A stretch of 64,000 bases of DNA from NCBI GenBank assembly GCA_964036295.1, contig OZ038473.1:5115501-5179500 (forward strand). The letters run 5' to 3'. Below the pieces are notes generated by a model, which worked only from the letters and a program-made list of their open reading frames with translations, searched no databases and was not told the origin of the DNA. Shown here piece after piece: positions 32,630-49,524 of the stretch. Source of the DNA: Plumapathes pennacea (taxonomy: Eukaryota > Cnidaria > Anthozoa > Antipatharia > Myriopathidae). Made by a program: the position numbers and the translations under genes. How positions within the stretch are numbered: position 1 is the first letter of the stretch; every line of letters begins with the position of its first letter.

Positions 32630-32870
32630 GGCCTGGGATAGGGTATGATTTTAATAGAAATGTGTCGCAGCGGACAATGCACAGCAAATGGAAGAAAACA
32701 CAGAGCGGAAATTGATGCAAAAGAAATAAATCTCTAAAATAGGTCTGAAATATGGTATTACATTTTGGAGTCAGGACTGAAATAGGGTATATATTTATGG
32801 AGTCAGGTCTAAAATGGGTATAGTAAGTCAGATATTTTGGTCTGAAATAGGGTAAGGGGTTTTCAGGTCC
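32630..32870. repeat. GGTCTGAAATAGGGT-type repeat, copy 1
   Basis: Variants GGTCTGAAATATGGT, GGACTGAAATAGGGT, GGTCTAAAATGGGT and GGTCTGAAATAGGGT occur at irregular 40-50 bp spacing. A second cluster is at 44,545-44,725. Confidence 0.65.
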
Positions 32871-33189
32871 AGGCGGCACACCACCACCCAAAATTATGAT
32901 GAGTACTCTCCGGAATGGGACACATGCTACTATCATGTAAATGCTAATATAGTGTCATCCGCCTTTAATTACATTATATAATATTTAGATGTGTAGTGAA
33001 AGCATACAGTACATGAGAGCTCTAAGCAGTGTCATACATAATCGATTACTTGGGCGTGGGACCTCTGCGAATGTCGTATTTCTAGTAGTCCTAAATAGTT
33101 GAGTTCCTGTTGACCACAAGATTACAATACCAAGCTTTACATGATACAATGATGAGTGTTTCTTTCATGGTAGACTTTGAACTGAATTC

Positions 33190-34319
33190 AAGAGAAGTAA
33201 TCGTGAACATCAGGGGGGTCAAGCTGAAAAAACCTGGATGTGCTGTTTCCATACAAGCACGTAAGTGCATTTCTGAGTAGCGCAGCTACTGCATACATTT
33301 TTCCTATCGAGCTCAATCCTATTTTTAAGTTTTTCTTGAAGTCAAAAAACTTGAAATACTCTACGATGTCACCAAAGAGACACTCCACTGAAGTACGACC
33401 TCACTCATCGACTTGTTGAAATCTTGCATCTGTGGTGTTAACACACCATTTTTAAATGGGCCTTGAAGATGTAGTCTCAGTGGATAAGCTGGGTCTCCAT
33501 AAATGCATAATGGGTTTCCAGCTGGATCAAATGAGACTCTTGCCAAGTCATTGTAGACACCCAAATCAGCCAGCATCCCAGTGCTGGATGTGTGAGAGTG
33601 TAGGGAGACCCTAATATATGTAATAAATACTCATTTCTTGACTCCACTCACCCACGGGCCAAACAAGTTTGATATCAGACCATTTGGAGTCACAATGGAT
33701 TGGAACTTCAGGGAATGTACTCGTTTATGCCCATTGTAAAGGATTCTTTGATTTTCAACTGGTCGACAAATAGGGCGGACGGTTCCATCGATGAAACCCC
33801 AGCAGTTTTGTAGAGCAGCGCCCTTTGTCATGGATCACTTCTGCATATGTCTGCAGAGAGGCACGGGACAGGAAGGGCTGGTTGTATTTGGTAAGGTGAT
33901 GGCCGTGTTCCTCGTAAATCCAATCGAGCACCACGTTGGTCATCATGCTGATTTCGGGAACAGACCGACCAAATCTGGGAATCATGTCGCTATACCGACA
34001 AGGATAGGCCAGGCGCTTTTGCAACACACAAAGACCTTCCATTCCTCTGACCAACAACACTCCTCTGCGGACAGCGGAAATCATCTGGGATTCCAAGGGC
34101 ATCTGCCAACACTGATAAACCGCTTTTCTGCACGCGGAACTCTGTTTTACATTCTTCGCCGCTGAAGTTGTCCAGCGAACATTCTTCGTAACTTCCGTGG
34201 GGAAAAGGCGGGTTTTTCGAAGTGTTTATGTCGTAAAGAAGAGCAAATTTGTTTGCTTTAATAATTCCTTTCGAGAAGGCGACCAACAGCAATTCTCTTG
34301 TTTCTCGAAAGCTTGTCAT
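33190..34319 (-). pseudogene. PIF/Harbinger (HARBI1-like) transposase, multiply frameshifted
   Basis: Minus-strand frames from 34319 down to 33190 together spell a DDE_Tnp_4-type transposase. The N-terminal region (ALLYDINTSKNPPFPHGSYE, ALGIPDDFRCPQRSVV) is followed by CVLQKRLAYPCRYSDMIPRF, first Asp in NCWGFIDGTVRPICRP, second Asp in LCIYGDPAYPLR and Glu in VECLFGDIVEYFKF. The frame changes at about 34,070, 33,830, 33,600 and 33,390. One of these (33,640-33,605) could be an intron with donor TGG|GTGAGT and acceptor TATTAG, but the phase does not fit. All catalytic residues remain visible, so decay is recent. No Myb-like partner was found nearby. Confidence 0.8.
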
Positions 34320-35366
34320 TTTATTCAGGCGCCAAGAAAGAAAGAAAGAAAGAGACGCGATTATCCGTTGGATTCAGTCAATTCACCGCCAGAATAAGTG
34401 AAGTTTCGCGCAGTTTGCTTAACGATAAAACCATACCGTCGCGACGGCGACCAATGACCTCTCTCCGGAAGTTAATTTCTCTTCCCGTAAAGGTTCTCGG
34501 AAAGGGCCGACGTCTGTTGCTTAAGGTCCCTGTTATCACCCAGACCCACAAAATGCTGGAATATTTGTAGACGGACACAGATACGGAAAATAGAATTTTC
34601 CATCACAAACAGAAGCAGCTCACTGACAAAAAATATAGTAACATTATAATACTGTACAGACTAACAGAAAGTTTAAATTGTCATCACTTGATGTAATTAT
34701 TCAGAAAAAAATATTGGCAAAACTACTACAACAATTGCAAGTGTCTTCAGAGTTGCCGGTAATCAGTCAAACTCACCCTCTGCCATCTTCCAAACTTTTT
34801 ATAAGCTTTTTGATCTTCCATATTTCGACATTTCTGTCGGCCGCCTCGGTGCCATCTGCCGACATAATTGTTTCTGTGTCTAGCAAATATAAACACTGTA
34901 TCAGATCGCTTCCCTTACGAACCCGGGAAAAGAGATGTGCCTTTTAGGTTGCACAACGAGGCCTCTTCAGCTGAATCCGGCCAATATCTAACGCCTTTTA
35001 ACGAGAGAAATTAGTACGTCGAGCAACTTCACAAACTTCTTCGAAAATGGTGCAATATCTCCTTATTTGGAAACACGGGCTTCTGATCCCCGTTCCTGCC
35101 AGGGGGGGGGGGGGGGGGGGGAGGGACAGGAAAGTAATTTTTGCGTACAGTTTGGCAAATAGTGCTCTGCTCCACATACTGGGTATGACTCTATGTGAAG
35201 TGTAGTCTCAAAACGACTTATCACAAAAAAAATCTGAAAAATAATTTAATTGCTAAAGAATCGCTTGAAAGAAGCGTTTGCGCCTCTTGATCAGCAGATT
35301 TCCCCCAAAACGTGATTTACAGTATGTCGTGGGCTACATGACGGCCGTTCCATTTTGTTTCTTTAG
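34320..35366. other. No gene recognised; (GAAA)n at 34,338 and poly-G at 35,102-35,121
   Basis: Short frames of 60-90 codons lack domain evidence. A 20-base G run and a short GAAA tract are the only clear structures. Confidence 0.45.
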
Positions 35367-35470
35367 GCAGTAGTCTTTCGTGTCGGTGAGATGCATGCCA
35401 TCTTGCTGCTGTATTATGCTTTCAAAGCCGAGGCAAAGGCGATTAAAGAAAGGAAGAAGGCTTGCCAATG
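35367..35470 (+). CDS. Candidate isolated exon
   Basis: Acceptor TTTCTTTAG and donor AATG|GTAAGAG bracket 104 bp coding MHAILLLYYAFKAEAKAIKE and KKACQW in one frame. The following acceptor-like CTTTCTTTCAG at 35,866 would join TG|G TGG GTG (Trp-Trp-Val). This resembles the basic Trp-Trp start of some Harbinger proteins, but only weakly, and no further exon was found. Confidence 0.25.
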
Positions 35471-35698
35471 GTAAGAGAGTCAATTAGAAGTTCCCTCAGT
35501 TGCTTCTTTAGACATTGGAACAGTTTATGTCCTGTAGTTCCTGCAGGGACTGTACAGTATTTGTGTTCGAAGTCAATGCAAGCAAGATCACCAAGGTTTA
35601 CGTACAGAGAATTAGACCCCTTAACGGATTTGAATACATGATGTAATCAGGAAAGAACAAAGAAACATGGCGGCGACGCGTGCGAGAATTCTCGGTTA

Positions 35699-36061
35699 TT
35701 AATTGTAAATTACCATATGGAGTGATCCGGAGTTCCACCGACCAGAAAAACCAATTTGCGGTTTATTTGCCCTGATTACCCATCATGCATTAAAATCTGT
35801 GAAGGGGTCTATTAGGCCAAAGCTACATGTACTGGGAGTTCATCTAACACTTGTGTCTTTCTTTCAGGTGGGTGAATAGCTCACATTAATTGCAAATTAC
35901 AATATGGAGTGCTCCGAAGTTACACCGACCAGAAAAATGAATTTATATGCAGATTATTTGCCCTGATTATCCATCGTGCATTCAAATCTGTAAAGGGGTC
36001 TATTAGGCCCAAGTTACATGTACTGGGAGTTTTATCACTGACACTTGTGTCTTTCTTTCAG
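35699..36061 (+). repeat. Tandem duplication of ~190 bp containing a splice-acceptor-like end
   Basis: Two diverged units share CCGACCAGAAAAA, TTTATTTGCCCTGATTA, AAGGGGTCTATTAGGCC, CATGTACTGGGAGTT and end in CACTTGTGTCTTTCTTTCAG. The duplication would give two alternative acceptors for one upstream exon. Confidence 0.75.
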
Positions 36062-36720
36062 ATGGGTGTCAGGGCGCACATCAGATGGCAGGGTGCAGCA
36101 TTACCTGCTGAAGATCAAGGACTGATTTTCATCATCCAACAGAGCAAAGGAATTAATGGATGACTGGTTTGTGTGTGTTTCTTTGGCCAACTACGGTTGT
36201 CTCTCCAATACTGAACAGGTCCAGCTAAACAGCTTAATGCCCTACTCAAAGTTGCTTCAAAACTGGAAGTTTGTTGCTGAAACTACAGTGGCAGTAAGGA
36301 GAAACTGATGTTTTGTTTCCAGAGAAAACACCAGGAAAACCCAAATTACATTTGATATACATTGTCCTTCATGTACTGTATCATACAGTACATGATTGTA
36401 TCTTCGCTTTTGAAATGCTCCAATTGCATGTATACATTAACACTATCATCCATAAAGCAATGTTTGTGTCTCAGCCTTAAAAATACAGTATATTAAGAAT
36501 ATTAAGTGATGTTTTGTGAGCAAATATTTAATGTTACTGTACTTACATGTAGGGCACCATTGTGGTGACCAGTTGAAACCATGAACTAAGACAAGTTGCT
36601 GCCTGTGACAGGTTTTTCTTTCTGAAGTTTTAAAACAATGTGTACTTGAAAAGCTCACACTGATGTGTTGGTTCCTACAATCAGGGACTGTGTTTAGAAA
36701 GCTTTCATAAAAAATTGTAG

Positions 36721-36922
36721 TGCAGTAGAACCCCGCTCGAACTCTGTTATCTTATACTCTCCACTAGCTCTAACAGAATCTGATTCTCTAGGAAGTGAAC
36801 TTAATTAGCAGAAATTATCCTTGATACTGTTACAGTAGTAGAAATGTACTATCTTGATCCCCCGCTATCTCAAACTATTTGTTGCTTCCTTTGAGAGTTT
36901 GAAATAGCAGGTTTCTACTGCA
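36721..36922. mobile_element. MITE with TGCAGTAGAA termini
   Basis: Left TGCAGTAGAACCCCGCTCGAA and right TAGCAGGTTTCTACTGCA are inverted, with CTAACAGAA and GAACTTAATT inside. The CAGTAGAACC type of end is like pogo/Tigger elements (mariner-related), which is a tentative assignment. A single-ended relative (GGTAGAACCCCACTAACTCGAA) starts at 37,171. Confidence 0.65.
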
Positions 36923-37252
36923 TTTGCAAAGTACATAACAGAATTTAAGTACTATTCACATAGCTTGCAAATGAAGCATGTAAACTCGTTGTCATCAGAC
37001 ATATGGCAGAATTTGTTTTTGTACAAAATGTCACCTTTATAAATCAGTGTTAACAAGCATGTCAGCATTTAAAGAAAATGTGTTCAGAGACACAAAAACG
37101 GCAAGAAAACACCAAGGAAGGAAGAAATTATACAAGCTGTAAAAGTTATGTGCTTGATTAATTTTATATTGGTAGAACCCCACTAACTCGAACTTGCACG
37201 GGGAACAAGAAATAGTTCGAGTTAGCAGCAATTCAAGTTAGCCAATAGTAAA

Positions 37253-37410
37253 ACCTGGTCCTCACTAGCGCATAAGCATAAGCATAAGAATATGAGAGGG
37301 ACAGTGGCGATATAAGCATAAGCATAAGGAACGGACGTGCTTGGTCCTTATGCTTATGTCGCCACTGTCGCTCTCATATTCTTATACTTATGCGCTAGTG
37401 AGGACCAGGC
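37253..37410. mobile_element. Fold-back MITE with (GCATAA)n arms
   Basis: Nearly the whole 158 bp is one hairpin: ACCTGGTCCTCACTAGCGCA ... TGCGCTAGTGAGGACCAGG. The arms include GCATAAGCATAAGCATAAG, GAATATGAGAG and GACAGTGGCGA. The loop is about 20 bp around ACGGACGTGC. Confidence 0.9.
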
Positions 37411-37669
37411 TTAAATGACTGTATTACTTCCCTCTAGTTAAGGGTACAGTTATCTATGCGACCGGAACTATCTTCAGCCGTGATAAAATTTTCTGTCGCA
37501 TTTTTCTTTTGTTGTTTGCGGCAAGGCATTAAAAGTGTTGATTCAAACTCTCTAACCTGAGTGTAAGGGAAATAAAACGAGCAAAAAAATTGAACATAGG
37601 GGGAGGGGAAGGCCTTGCATTCGGGTTACAAACTGTCCGCCCCCATACAGGCCAAGAGAAGGGGTGCCG

Positions 37670-37850
37670 AATGGTAAAATCCGAGACTCGCCGAGACCCT
37701 TGTTTGAAAATCCGAGACCAAGACTTTAACCACTCCGAGACTCCGAGACGGAAAGAAACAAAAACACGAGACACCGAGACTCATCAAAAAGGCTGCCGAG
37801 ATTCCAAGATCGGACCAAAACTTTCCGAGACCCACGATTTTCTAGGTACC
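37670..37850. repeat. CCGAGAC-rich irregular repeat
   Basis: At least eight CCGAGA(C/T) motifs in 170 bp (CCGAGACTCGCCGAGACCC, CCGAGACTCCGAGACGG and others). Frames across it are arginine-rich artefacts. Confidence 0.7.
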
Positions 37851-39462
37851 ACTCGCCACCCCTATAAGAGAGGGTGTCTGTTTGATACAAGACAGTTTCA
37901 CTGTACGTACCACTACAAGTTAGACATCCAGTGCTACACAACCGATACACAACTACTGTACGTAAATTGTTAGCAACCCCCAGCTATGAAAGACAAAACT
38001 GATGGTCAAGTGGCTAATTAGCCATTTTTAATTATATTTATTTAACTACATATTTGACATATTGAATTGCCCATACGTTTTTCTCTGACGGACAGCTGGG
38101 GAGATTAAAGCTAGCTACCGCCCGGTTCTTTTGTTGACGCGGCTCCTCAAAGCGTAGCAGTAGAAAATTCATCTATTTTAGTTGTCTCGCCCCAATCTCT
38201 CACTGTCAGGAATCTGCTTTTTCGGGAGATTCTTCTCTGCCCTTGTTGTCGACGGGTGATAGAAACTTCGAAAACTAGTCAGTGTTTTAGTTAGGAAAAG
38301 TGGGAACGGTGCCGGCACTTGGGCTTCCCTACCATTGTCGAGCCGTAGTGATGTCAGTGTTTATCAACTTACCACTTTCAAAATGAACCGTTTAAAATAC
38401 ATGCACCATTTCTGCGGTAAATCATCTTTCATTTTTTGGGACCGTGCATACGTATCTTCTGATACTATTTTGAACTGAAGTGCAAAGCCGAACTCACTGG
38501 TGCAGCAGTACCATATTATGCTTTATCACACAAGGGTCACTTCGTTGCCACATGACGGTGTTGTTCGATGAGTTTGACATTGCATCTCTTTGGAATTCTT
38601 TTATTGTACCATTTTTAATAATATGTGATATAGAGTGCTTTGGAGAGCGATATTCAGCTACATTTCAGCAAATCAGTTCGGTTGTCATGCAATGCATTGT
38701 TCGCTATTGGTTTGCTGTCAGCTTCACTGTATTTTTATACGTAGAACCTGAAGTATTTTCTGTGGGGTGATTGAAGTGATTGGGTAAGCGAGAAACGTGG
38801 TATTACAGAATTCTAGAGGTAGCGAGACGGTCTGCCAGATGGGTCTACAAAAGACGATCAAGAGCCGTCACATCACGTGATTGACCTCGTTACAACGGAG
38901 CGACTGTAGCTGATAGATTTTAGGGACCGATGTGTCATTGTACAAAGTAACGTAATTTCAATGTTTATAGTCCTTTACGATGAAATCGTGAAAAGTATCT
39001 CGTATAATTTATGAGTTGGCGAATTAGTTTTCAATTTTCAATTGAAAATCTCTTGTTAAAACATTTTGTCCGCTCTTATTCAGTTTTACCTTACAATAAA
39101 AAGAGAAAATTGTCATAAGAATCGTGCACAATTATGCGCATAGAGCGCGAGAATTTCAAGAGCGCGGGAATTTTCAAGCCTTCCTCATATTTCTTTATTC
39201 CATTTTCTTAGCAAAGTACTGAAACAGAATAAATTTTCTGCACAGCATGATGATCGGCAACACTGGCGTGATATGTTTACTTACAATGAAACGTTTGACG
39301 ACAACTGTAATGTATATTAGCTTAGCTGTCAAATAGGCGTCACTTTAACAATTTCGTCTAGTTGATGTCAAGTTTACCGTCAGTGCAAAACGCTCAAGAA
39401 AGAAGAACTCATTGAGGCTTTGTCCGTATAATAACTTGAGTTCGAAACTGTCTCATTGCATC
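37851..39462. promoter_or_regulatory. Upstream region of the Not-like homeobox gene
   Basis: 1.6 kb without a supported exon. It presumably holds the 5' UTR and proximal promoter of the homeobox gene. No operator-like structure is obvious. Confidence 0.3.
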
Positions 39463-43863
<4,401 letters not shown>

Positions 43864-44227
43864 ATAACTAAGTTGATTTTTTTTTGCACTTAAGTTTTGC
43901 TGAGTAACAGTCCGTCGCATGAACAAACAACAAGTGTTTATTTAACATTTTATTTAACTGTTTATAGAAACAGGTCAGAATATTTTATATCAGTTACGGT
44001 CTCTGGCGGAAAATGGCACTTTGGGGAGCAAAATCTCAAAATCTTTCCGAGGGAGTATATGCCCCCGAGCTCCTCTTGGAAGCTCGCACATTTGTAAACC
44101 GGTCAGACATTCTCTTGTTTCCTTTCCTACAGCAGTTAAACATTTTTTCCATTTCCATGACAGAAGGCTTTTAAAATATTGTTGTATATTAAAGAACGTG
44201 TAACGAAAGTGAAGCCAAACAGTGTGA

Positions 44228-44233
44228 AATAAA
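44228..44233 (+). terminator. Candidate polyadenylation signal of the homeobox gene
   Basis: AATAAA lies 365 bp after the stop codon, the first consensus signal downstream on this strand. Confidence 0.4.
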
Positions 44234-44544
44234 CTTCACAGAAATGAAATGGAATGAAATAAGTTGAGGAAGGCAGTCCTCCTTTTTTCAGAGACAGAGA
44301 ATCAAGCTAAGGGCAGTTAAGTTATGACGACGTTGCCCCACAAGAATATGGAGTATGACTAAAAATCTCTTTATGCCAGCTTTTGTTAGCGAATGCACGC
44401 AGAAGGTACTATGAGGAGCAGCAGAGGCTGGACCTCCCAAATATTTTAAGCTGCATAGCTGTGTTTCGCCCAAAAGGTATCATGGTCTGAAGTAGGATCG
44501 AAAACTGTAAAGCTGTGTTTCGCCCAAAAGTTTATATTTTTAAT

Positions 44545-44765
44545 ATTTTAGTCTGAAACAGGGTATCGATTTTAAGCCTTTGGTCTGGGATAGGGTTGGA
44601 GATTTTGATATTTTGTCTGGAATAGGGTCGAAAATCGCACATTTTGGTCTGAAGTAGGATCGAAAATTGCAAATTATGGTCTGAAAATCGGTTAAAATAG
44701 GAGTGCTTTGGTCTGCGGGCGGCAGACTCCCATCTAAAATCTGAGGAGTCCCCCCCCCCGGGAGA
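44545..44765. repeat. GGTCTGAAATAGGGT-type repeat, copy 2
   Basis: GTCTGAAACAGGGTATCGAT, GGTCTGGGATAGGGTTGGAG, GTCTGGAATAGGGTCGAAAA and GGTCTGAAGTAGGATCGAAA occur every 35-45 bp, followed by CTGCGGGCGGCAGACTCCC and a poly-C block. Related to 32,630-32,870. Confidence 0.65.
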
Positions 44766-45029
44766 AAAGGGCACTGTTCGTTCTGTAATTGCTTTTTTGT
44801 AAGTTACGTCAAACGTGCTTTCGCTATTTCGACACAGTGGTGTCAAAGTGAACTAAGCTATGAATTTAATTAACTAATTAATGGAGTTTCGAGGACGTGA
44901 AAAAAGAAGTTTTTGTTTTATCCTATAAAAAGGTACCACAGTTTCTTTCGCCATGCAAATATAAACTTGAAGAGCCCCGTCTTTGTTCAAACTGTCCATC
45001 AGCTTTCGCGCTCCTATTGGGCAGAATTG

Positions 45030-46548
45030 TCCCCGAACGAAGTGAGGGAAATACTCACGACACTAATGCAGTAATATTATACCGCCTACTTGGGGACTCC
45101 AAGCCTGTCGCCATCTCGAAATTTAACGTTGTCTGTCAGTTTGTCAGTCAGTCTGTCGTACGACTTTAGGCGCGGTTACCCTGCTAACCAATAAGAAAGG
45201 CCGGATCGATCACGTGTGCCCTGGCCTGTAGTTTTACTCAGCAATGTTGTTTTACTCCGAAATAAGAGAAATTAGATTTGAACGAAGCATTTAGATTTGA
45301 ACGAAGCAACAATATATCGAAGCTGCGTTCACGAAAATGGAAAACTTAAAAACTGAAAAACTTGAAACACAACAGTCTCGCGAAGCTCGTCTTCAAATGA
45401 GAAGGGAACAGGCACGAGCAAGGCGAAATCGTGAAACGAGCGAACAACAACGCATGAATGCCGATCGAAAGCGACATGAACGGAAACGGGTAACGCAGAC
45501 AACTCCGCAAAGAGAACAGCACTTGAACGCAAATCGGAAACTTCAGGAGAAAAAGCGGGCCGAAGAGAAGACTCCGCAAGTTAAGACAACAGCGCATGAA
45601 TGCCGACCAAAAGCGACATGAACAGAAGCGGGTAACACAGACAACTCCGCAAAGGGAACAGCGCTTGAAAGCAAATCGGGAGCTTCAGACGCCGTTTTGT
45701 GTTAAACTCAGATACTTATTTAGAAAGGACAAGCAACAAAGGTTAGTCAGTGGAAATCGAACAATCACCGTGACAAATATATATTTTGTAACTCGATCAC
45801 TTCAAGAATGTATTAAAATCTGTATGCTGATCATTTTCCCTTGAAGTATTGTTTTACTACGCTTCTGTTGCCAGTTTCGGCTACCGTATTTGCTCAGAGC
45901 AATCGGAACTTGGAGTCTTGAATGATTTAGTCAGATGTCTTATTTTTCTGTAATCTGACACGCGGTGATTGCAGCGAGAATCGTTCACAAGCCCTTAGAA
46001 GTATTACTGGGTCTGAAGCCCGTGTATAATTTGAAGTAAACTGTTCAAGTTTTGCTTTGATTCTGGGAGAAATTTTGCTGTTTTGAGTGGGTTCACATAC
46101 AAAACAATTCGAGCCTATTAAATATGCATGCCTGAGTCTGGTGCATGCGGTAGTAAAAACAAATCGCACAGGAAGCCTATTTAATTGTACTGCCTATGAA
46201 TTCAAAATTGGAAAATCAGTGTTCCTTTCAGTTCCCGTACTACGACTGCCGACCAACTTCAAACTTTGAGTATTAAATTTCGAGAACGTGCTTGGCAGAC
46301 TGTATGAATTAATTTGACGTGCCGACCGTGGGAAATACGTACTTCGTCACGCAATCGATTCTTTTTTCAACGCAAAAGTATAACACACACCATTCTTTTT
46401 CTCCTTCCTTTGCGTGTAGCACTTGAATTCGAAGAAAAGATTGAGTCAACATTTCGGTAAAACAAAGGCTACTCTTATTGGGAGTTACCAAAGTAAAAGT
46501 CCCATCAATGGCAGAGTGAGGGGGTATATGCGATTATCGTATTTCTAG
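45030..46548 (+). mobile_element. Helitron-like element, copy 2
   Basis: It starts TCCCCGAACGAAGTGAGGG and ends GCGATTATCGTATTTCTAG followed by T, as in copy 3, and is 1,519 bp long. The 5' neighbour base is G instead of the expected A, so the upstream flank has mutated or rearranged. The interior holds CTGTCAGTTTGTCAGTCAGTCT, the Arg-rich frame and a shared 3' half. Confidence 0.75.
45337..45621 (+). pseudogene. Arg/Gln/Glu-rich ORF of Helitron-like copy 2, frame-broken
   Basis: 94 codons (MENLKTEKLETQQSREARLQ onward) with the same small insertion as copy 1 at CCGCAAGTTAAGACAAC. The conserved C-terminal block (FCVKLRYLFRKDKQQRL) continues in the next frame at 45,596-45,844. Confidence 0.5.
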
Positions 46549-49417
46549 TATTTTAATATTTCGTTTACATGACCTATCGACGAGTGATTCCCAAAACAAT
46601 TCTTCCGTTAAAGAGTTCTGAAAGAAAGTGAAACCTTTGGTTTATCAGGAAGGAATTGAACGTGGGTAAGCATATATACTCCGAGTGTAAGTTTATATTT
46701 TTTGTGAAGTGTACACTGTTCAATGATGTTGAAAAAATTTACGTCGATCGAAATACAAATCCCGCATGAAACAAGTGCAGAAAGAGGCACACAAGGAAAT
46801 GTGTCTCTAACTATTTGTCGTAATCATGTTAAAAAGTCTGACTTGATCATTTCCTTGCCATATCTTTCTGTGTAAATTGAAGTAACAACGCAAAAAGGTA
46901 CTCATATGAGTGTTTCCAATTTTTATCAGGCTGAATTCAGTTCTCTGTGGGTCGAAATGAAAGATTAAACATTTCTAAATTAATCTTGGATGATCAGAGG
47001 AAAGAGTGTGAAACTAAGACTGATCGACAATATCATTTCTCGAATTCCACAAAACGTTTAGTAGGAGCAGTTAAGATGCAACACCTTGAGTCGTTAAATA
47101 GTCTTATCAGTTTTTGGATTGCACCAGGTTGATCCCCTCTTCCCTATAGCATAAAATTGTAGTGCTGGGTTCGTGTACAGTGCTTCTTTTGCTCAGGAAA
47201 TGAGGCGGTTCATAAAAGACAAATCTCGTTTTCTTGTTCACATTTCTTATTATCTTTGAATGAAAATAAAGCCAGTGTTGAATTGGGCCGATCTTCATAA
47301 AGCAACAGTGTGACTGCCGGGATTAGGAATGTTTTCTATATCGTGTTTTATCGAGCCTTTCAATTTTCTGTTAACATCTCGTAGCCGGCAGACACGTATT
47401 TGATCTACAAAGTATTGCATTCAGCAGAGTTTTTAGTGAAATGGCGCATTTAGATACAAATTGAATCTTTCCGCGCAGTGATGTCATAGAAAAGTCGAGC
47501 CGATATGATTAGAATTGCCGGCGGATGTCTAATTCAAATTTATTGAACGTCATCATAAATTTTATCTTTTCCTTTGTAGAAAGCCGTTTGGTTATATTAA
47601 AAACGCTCAAATTAAAGGAAAGGCTATTTCCTCCCGATAAAACGGGAGACAAGTGTAATCACTTATTTCTTTAATTAGCAAAAAGACTAGAAGGACCGGC
47701 CGAAAAAAAACACAAACGATTGTTTGCTATGGGTCGAGAATATTAACCATTTCTCAGTCTTTCCCTTTGTTGGAAAACACCCTTCAAAATGTCGGTTATT
47801 AAAAAGAGTTTTGCACGTTTATCAGTTCAATTTCCTGCGGAAATTAATAGAGCATAGCCTGTTGGGTTAACGTATACGGCTTGGCGCTACTCCAAACCCT
47901 CCTGCAAATAGCTCTGGCAGTGGACAAGGTAAAGATTTGCGACTTTGTCAAATCAACCAACATGAAATTCCTGCGTCTACCTCTGAAGAGTTAACAAAAT
48001 TCATAACTTATGTAAGTTGTCATTATTTCCAATATATATTACATGTGCATAAAAACAGAGCCCCAGATGACACATGTCGTGGCGTCTGTTATTCTACGAG
48101 GGTTGTCAGATAATTTTTTTTCTTTATGGCAACTTCTGTCAGTCTTTATGTCTGCATTTGCCGCTGTCGGCCTCCGTTTATCGCCGTTGACGTTATCATT
48201 ATCACTGCTTCTTTCTGTTTTCCACTTGTTAGACTCGCACACACAAGCGCAACAGAGAAATAATAAATAAATCAAACTATAGCTACATTTTAAGGACGGG
48301 GTATAATAAATTATACACGGGATTTTTCACTCATCCTGTGAGCTACATTCAAAGCGTAGTTTTTGCTAAAACATCAAACAAACAAACATAGCAAAATACA
48401 TAATTTAAGATCGCCAATTGGAATTTGTCTGTGGAAGGAAGAGTGGTAAAAGGGTCTTGGGCACAGGGCAAATGTATACTCGTATATTTCATTTAATCGG
48501 AGCTTCGATCAAAACAAACAAGACTGGTTGTGCCAGTTAACTTTGCCTGGGTGTTTGTAGTGTACAAATCAGAGGGATCTATCCCTTGTGTCTTTGTATT
48601 TCCTAGTAATTGAATCATTTGCAAAATGACTCTGCACCGCTGCGGGCGAGGAGTTGAAATGTAAGTGGTACGGCAGCAGTGGTCTGGGTACAAATTTGTG
48701 CTCGAGCACCACAGCTTCCGGAGTCTTGCGCCTTCGGCCCGAGGTCCGTTCTTTCTCGTATTTCCATGCACGATATCGGCAATACTTTTTAGACACAGCT
48801 GTGAAAATCATACTGAGAGAACACAAGTCTGGTCCTGCCGTTATGTTGAGAGCTGTTGATTTTTGGGGGTTTCCATGAAATATGATTGTCCACTGAAGAG
48901 GGAATAACATAAAAAAAAAGACAGTTATCTTTTCTTTTTTTTGGGGGGGGTGATCAGATATAATAATTGGTCCACCTACACTCCCTCACACGATGCATAA
49001 CGACACACCACTGAGTTAACTGCAAGTTGGACGGCAAGATCACAAAAGTCCATTGTAGCAGAGCGTGTACCAACCCCCTCCCCCCTTCCCAACCGATTGG
49101 CTCCCTTCTCCCTTTCCTTGGTCATTAAACAGTATATGTTTTATTAAGAGTAAACTGACATATTAACAGTTTTTAAACCATCGTCGCGTCGAAGTACTGA
49201 GCAGAACCACAGGCAATGCCATGTGAATTTCCCAATTTACTCAGACTCTCTTACATCATTGCCTTTGGTACAGAAAGTCAATCGCTTGCGGCATCCAAGC
49301 TTGACGGACCAAGACTTTCAAATTCAACTTTTTTTTCACGGCGGACTGTATTCGTCCTTAATATAAAAGCTTTATGTTGCGCCCTTATTTGAGTAGGACG
49401 GCTCGAGTTTTACCATT
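46549..49417. other. No supported gene
   Basis: 2.9 kb of AT-rich DNA. A minus-strand frame 48,910-48,569 has an acceptor-like TCCCTCTTCAG and 100 open codons but no recognisable domain. A minus-strand 78-codon frame at 48,275 begins with a signal-like MIYLLFLCCACVC. Both are unproven. Confidence 0.35.
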
Positions 49418-49520
49418 TCACTCCCTAGTTGAAAATACAGATTCTCCTAACCTTTTAAGGGAAACTGTATGAGAGATGTAGTGAGAATTGATAAGCAGCA
49501 AAATTTAAGCAGCTTTTATA
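49418..49520 (-). mobile_element. Half of a TTAA-type MITE
   Basis: CATTTCACTCCCTAGTTGAAAATACAGATTCTCCTAACC and GTAGTGAGAATTGATA match the family but the other terminus is missing. It directly precedes repeat-X copy D. Confidence 0.65.
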
Positions 49521-49524
49521 TGAA

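Noticed and set aside
48039..48275. Small secreted protein with signal-like start on the minus strand
   Set aside because: Only one hydrophobic stretch, no conserved feature, no splice or repeat support; kept out of the gene list.
48569..48910. Exon-like minus-strand frame with a good acceptor
   Set aside because: No domain and no partner exon; recorded only in the gap description.
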